This document shows positions 11,701 through 17,700 of a DNA stretch of 64,000 nt, one piece after another. This DNA is from Thioclava atlantica (GTDB taxonomy: Bacteria > Pseudomonadota > Alphaproteobacteria > Rhodobacterales > Rhodobacteraceae), in the NCBI RefSeq assembly GCF_000737065.1, contig NZ_AQRC01000001.1, positions 62,001 through 126,000 of the forward strand. Reading direction: 5' to 3'. The position numbers were made by a program, and so were the translations under genes. Every line of letters begins with the position of its first letter. The first letter of the stretch is position 1. The notes beneath the pieces are model-generated. The model made no database searches, was not told the DNA's origin, and saw nothing but the letters and a program-made list of their open reading frames with translations.

Positions 11701-14700
11701 GCTGGGCGGTGCGGTCGATGACCAGAGCGGCAATCTCTCGAACGCGATGGCCTCGATCAATAGCGAGCTGGCAAGCGACCAGAACGGCAGCGGCGGGCTG
11801 CCCTCGGACGCGACCGATCAGGATCGTCAGAATACCGGCGGTTCGGTCATCGGATTTGCCGGGGCGAGTGATACGCAAAGCCAGATCGTCACCGCACGGC
11901 AGGGCCTGAACCCGGCCGCCACGGGCAGCGATCAGGTGGGCGTCGAGATCGGCTCCGCGAAACTGCTGACCAATGGCGATCTGTCGCTGACCAGCGATGC
12001 CAAAACCGATCTGTCGCAAGTGGCAGGGGCGGGGGCCGGTTCGATCTTCGGCGGCGCGTCGAGCGGGATCGTGGTCTCCAACGTTTCCACCGGCGCGGCG
12101 GTGACGCTGCTTGATGGCGCGACGCTGAGCGCGGGCGGGGCGGTCAATCTGGGTGCCAAGACCCATGGCGGCGACGATGGCAATGTGATCGACGCCTCGG
12201 CGTCGACCGTTGCGGCATCGGGCGGCTACACTGGCGGCGCGGGCGTGACGGTGGCGACGCTCAACGCGGGCGCCGCGGTCCAGATGGGCGCCGGGGTTTC
12301 GGTTTCGGGCTACAGCATCGGGATCAATGCCGATCGTACGGGCGAGGTGAAAACCGTCACCACGAATATCACCGGCGGGCTTGCGGGTGTTGCAGGCGTC
12401 GCCGTCTCCAGCGCCAGGAGCGAAGGGACCAGCGCGATCACCATCGGCCGCGCGGGCGCGAGCCTGAATACGCTCAAGAGCAGCGCGGGCAAGATCTCTC
12501 TGGAGACCTCCGATGGCACCTCGGTCCATGCCGAAGGCTCGGGCAGCTCGGGCGGGCTCGGTGGCTCGACGAATTCCGTCGTCGTGACCGGCACCAATGC
12601 GGGCAATAGCGCGGTCAGCGTTCTGCGCACCACGGTCAATGCAGGCGGCGAGTTCGACCTGCAGAACACCAATGGCGGCGCGGCCTATGCCGAGGCGCAT
12701 GGTATTTCGGTCGCGGCGGGCGTCTCGATCGGGGCAGGGGTTGCGACCTCGCGCGCCGATATGAACGTGACGACCCTGTTCGGCGCCGATGTCACTGCAC
12801 GCGACATCACGATCAACAGCGAGATCAAGCGGACCGACGATCGGGTGACGAGCCAGGCGAAGGCGCAATCGACCTCGGGCGGTCTGCTGAGCGGCAACGG
12901 GGCGGCGGCCTATGCCTATTCGAGCTATGGCATCACCTCGACGCTGAGTGGCAACCTCACCGCCAACAACGCCATCTCGCTGAGTGCGGATGCGAGCGCG
13001 GTGAAGGTGGACAGCTTCGCGACCGGGCGCAGTGGCGGTGCGGTGGCGGTCGGGCTGACGCTGGCCTATGCCGGTCAGGATCTGACGAAAGGCGATAGTG
13101 GCGATGTGGCCTTCTCGATCGACAATTCGGTCCTGAAAGGCAAAGTGGTCACGCTGGGTGCGGGCAATGCGCCCGACATCAGCGCGGGTGCGGATTCCGG
13201 CTCGGGCGGTCTCGTCTCGGGCTCGGGGGCGGAGACGCATGTCACGACCGACACGAAATCGACCTTTGATATCGGCACCACCGGATCAACGTTGATCACC
13301 GCGACCGACCGGCTCCAGATCACGGCAGGACAGAACGGCGCTTTCGCCAGCACCCTCGATACCACGAGCGCGGCGGCGGTGGGCTATTCCGGTGCGCTGA
13401 GCGAAAACACGATCAGTGCGGCGACCGCGCTGACGCTGGGCGGGCACACCACGATTGCCGCGCGCAATATCGAGATCGGCGCGGATACGACCTTCAAGCG
13501 CCCCGATAATGGCTACAACCTCGTGTCGGGCTCGGGCGGCGCGATCGACGTCGCCGCGATGCGCAGCTTCGTCACGGTGAACGCCACGACAGATCTCAAC
13601 ATCAATGACGGCGCGATGCTGCTGCAAAGCGGCCTGGCCGATGGCGGGCAGACCTTCGAGCTGGGCGCCTCGACGAACATGATCTTCTTCGACCGTCTCA
13701 AGCTCGATTCCGGCGGCGCGATCGCCAGCCCGATCGGTAACAGTACGGTCGATGTCCAGACCAACACCGCCCATGTCACAATCGGCAGCGCGACGCTGCT
13801 CGCGATGGACGATCTCGACATCTATGCGGGCGGCGACGCGAACATCAAATCCGAGGTCGATACCACCTCTTACGGCCTGTCTGGGGCCGCGTCGGGCAAC
13901 ACCACCGCGACCTACAACGCCGATAACAAGATCAGCCTGACCTCGGGCGCGGATCTGCAATCCTTCACCGATATCGGGCTGCGGGCGGGCTATACCTCGA
14001 AAGGGGCGCAGCAGGTCGATGTGAATGCCGAGACGCGCGTCTTCAACAAGACGGCCTTCCCGATCAACGGCACGCCGGGCGCGGATGCGACCGCCAATAT
14101 GAACCAGCGCGTGAGCGTGGGCACCGGCGCCAGCGTCGCTGCCGTGCATGACGTCTATGTCTTCGCCGAGCGCGGGGGCGGAGACGTGCTGGGCTACGGC
14201 CGCGGCAAGGATCTCTATCGTGAAGTCGCCGCCGCGATCGGCTCGGCGCTGAGCGAGGCTTTCGGCGGCGATCCGGTCAGCCTCGACATCGAGAGCGGCA
14301 CCTCGACCGACAAGGGCGAGAACATGATCGTGGTGAACGGTTATGTCCGCGCAGGCTCGCGCAACAAGCAGATCCTGATCCTCGACGCGAACAACCACCT
14401 CGATAACCCGTCGGAGAGCTACACTAACTCGCAGGGCCAGACGGTCAGCTACACGAATGAGGATGCGGACGGGATCCTGAACGATCCGAGCAATGCCGAT
14501 CCCGAGATCCAGGCGATGATCACGCAAGGCTCCGTGCAGAACGAGCTTGCCTCGCGCATCGCGGAGCTTCAGGCGAAGATCGCCGATCCGATCCTGAGCA
14601 AGGACACGCAGGCGGTCACCGCCTGGCAGGCCGAGATCGACGCGTTGGCGAGCCGTCTCGACTCGACCACGACCGGCACGGTCGATTTCATCAACCTGCC

Positions 14701-17700
14701 CGATATCCGGGCCTCCGGCGGCAGCATCTACATGCGCGCCGATACGGTTCAGGGCGCCTCGACCGGCACGCTGGATGCGCCGGGCAATGCGCAGATCGTC
14801 GTCCATGTCTATTCCGATGCCTATGTGAATGCCGGCAGCATGGAGATCCCCTCCTCTGACGGTGGCCGGATCTATTTCAACGATGTCGCGGTGAACACGC
14901 CCGAGGACGTGCAGAAGCTTGCCAATCCCAAGGGCGCCCCGATCGACTACAAGATGATCTCGGGCAATGACGCGGGCGAGTCCAAGATCGAGCTGGTCAC
15001 CTATGGCAATGGGTCGATCACCTTGAATGGTCCGATCACCAATCTGGGCGGGAAGGTTCTGGTCAATTCGAATTTCGGCGATCTCGACGTGCGCGCCGAT
15101 ATTTCCGCGACGACGATCAATCTGAGCGCCGGGGGGAACTTCACTCAGGGTTACACGCCCGGGCTTCGCAACGAGGGCGGCGAACCGCGTTCGATCTATG
15201 CCGGCTATTTCAACCAGGTCGACAATGTCGTGCGCGATTACCTGGCGGCGGGCTTCGACGTCACCGGCTATGACGGCGGCTCGATGACGGCCGGTTACGG
15301 TTCGCTCACCGTTCCGACGGCGTCGGTTCCGACCTTCACGATCGAGCCTCGCCAAAGCTCGATCAAGGCGGGCGCCAATGTCTACATCACCGCCGATCAG
15401 CTCAATATCAACGGCCTGATCCAGGCGGGTGTGGGCAGCTATGACATCACCATTGGCGACGGGCTCCTGACCGATCTGTCGACCTTCTCGACGACCCAGC
15501 CGACGGTGCTGTTCAACCCGTCCGAGCCGGTCAACAACAATATCGTGCGCAAGCCCTATGTGACCGCCAATGATGTCTGGGTGAAATACGACCCGACCGC
15601 GACGAATGCCGAGGGCGTGCAGACCGGCGCGATCACGATTTCACCGATGGTCGTCAAGGGCGGCACGGTGGAGATCACCGGGCAGATTCTCTCGACCGGC
15701 GCGGGCAAGATCGAGTCGCTTGACGGGTTCGGCAATATCAACGTGACCAACGACACCTCGATCCCGGTGGTGTTCGACCGCGTCGATACCGGCGAGGCGG
15801 GCGCGAACGGGCAGGGGCTCGAGGGGCTGGTGCGGATCACCGATACCGACCCGCTCAAGGCGGTGGGGGGCAAGCCGCTCATCACCGAGTTCCGCCGTCT
15901 CGGTCAGACGCTGCAGGTGTATGACAACTCCTCGACCTATGACTCGGTCACCAAGACCTATGGAACCGGGGCCGATGCCGTGACGGTGACGCGGATCGTG
16001 CCGACGACGCTGGTCGATACCAGCACGGTCGATAGCGGGCGCAGCGCGAGCTACCAGCCGGTTGCGAACCGCGACATGGTGCTGCTGCAATCCGAGGTCA
16101 TCACGCAGGTCAGGAATTACACGCAGAAGACCTTCTATTTCTGGGCGCCGCTCGCCAATGAAATCAAGAGCAAGTCCGAGGCGGCGAAGGTGACCAAGCT
16201 CGACCCGACCGTGACCTTCGGCGCTAACGGGGCCTATGTGACTTCCGAGGACACCGCGATCAACGACGGCGATTACAACTACGGCTTCACCGGCGAGCGC
16301 ACCAGCTACAGCAACGTCAAGGGCACCGTCACGACCGATGACAAGCGGTTCCTCGGGATCGGCGATGTCTACAAGTCGTGGTCCGAGACCTCGACGGCGA
16401 ATGTGCTCTACAAGCATCGTCTGCGGGCCGATTACCCGATCGACATTGTCTTCAGCGGCTCCGATGCCGGGGCACTGAACATCACCTCGGGCGGGGACGT
16501 GATCTTCAAGAAGACCGTCTCGAACCTCGTGGGCGATACCAATATTACTTCGAATTCCGGGTCCATCGTGACCGCAAGCCCGCAGATCACCGCGACGCTC
16601 AACAATCTCGACATCCGTGCCGAGAACGGCCGGATCGGCGGCGTCTCGGGCGCGTTCCGCGTCGATCAGTCGGAAGGTTCGCGCCTGACGGCGGTGGGCG
16701 GCAGTGCGGTGAATATCCGCGAGATGTCGGGCTCGATGACGATCGGCAATATCGAGGCGAAGGACCGCCCGGCCAATACGGATGCGCCGATCACCGGCAC
16801 GGTGACGCTGTTTGCGGATGGCGATATCAAGATGGCGTCCGGCGGGAACCAGATCACCGCGACCTCGATCGACCTGACTTCGCAGAACGGCAGTATCGGT
16901 AGCTATGACGGGTCGACTCTCGATCCGGTCTGGGTGTCGCTCAATGGCGGCGTGCTCGATGCCACGGCGAACAAGGATGTCGCGATCGGCGCGCAGAGCG
17001 GCGACCTGCCGATCCATAGCGTGACCGCGCAGACCGGCTCGGCCACGCTGGCCGCGTTCAATGGCTCGATCCTCGACCGCAACAATGTCGAGCTCCGCGA
17101 TATCCGTTCGGAAAGCGAGCTTGCCAAGCTCTGGACGCAGGATATGGGGCTTGACGACGCGGTGGCGCAGAGTGACCGGGCCCAGCGGCAGCTCGACGCG
17201 CTGGCCGCGAGCCGCGAGCACGATTACCGGGCCTATTGGAAGGCGCGCAGCGCTGCTGGCGGCGGGGCGATCGAATACACGCTGGATGGCGCCGATCAGG
17301 CGGCTCTGCTCGGCAGCGGTTGGACGCAGGCGCAGCTCGACGATTACATCTCGCAGCAGCAGGGCCTCTATGCGGAGTGGAACACCGAGACCGCCGAGCA
17401 GACCGTTTTCACCTACACGCCGACCGCGGATGACCGGGCGAGCCTCCTCGAAGGCATCGGCTGGACCACGGACGAGCTCAAGCACTGGATCCGTGCGGGT
17501 CTGATCAAGGGCACCGGGGACACCAATACCCGGATCGAAGACCCGAACATCAACGCCTACAAGGATATTAACCTCGTGGCCACGGGCACGATCGGCGAGA
17601 TGCTCGATCCCTATACCGTCGGCGCGAGCAACGATCTGACGCAGGATCTCTTGGTGCTCTCGCAGGCCGAGCCTTCCGATCTGACCTTCACCCCGGATGG

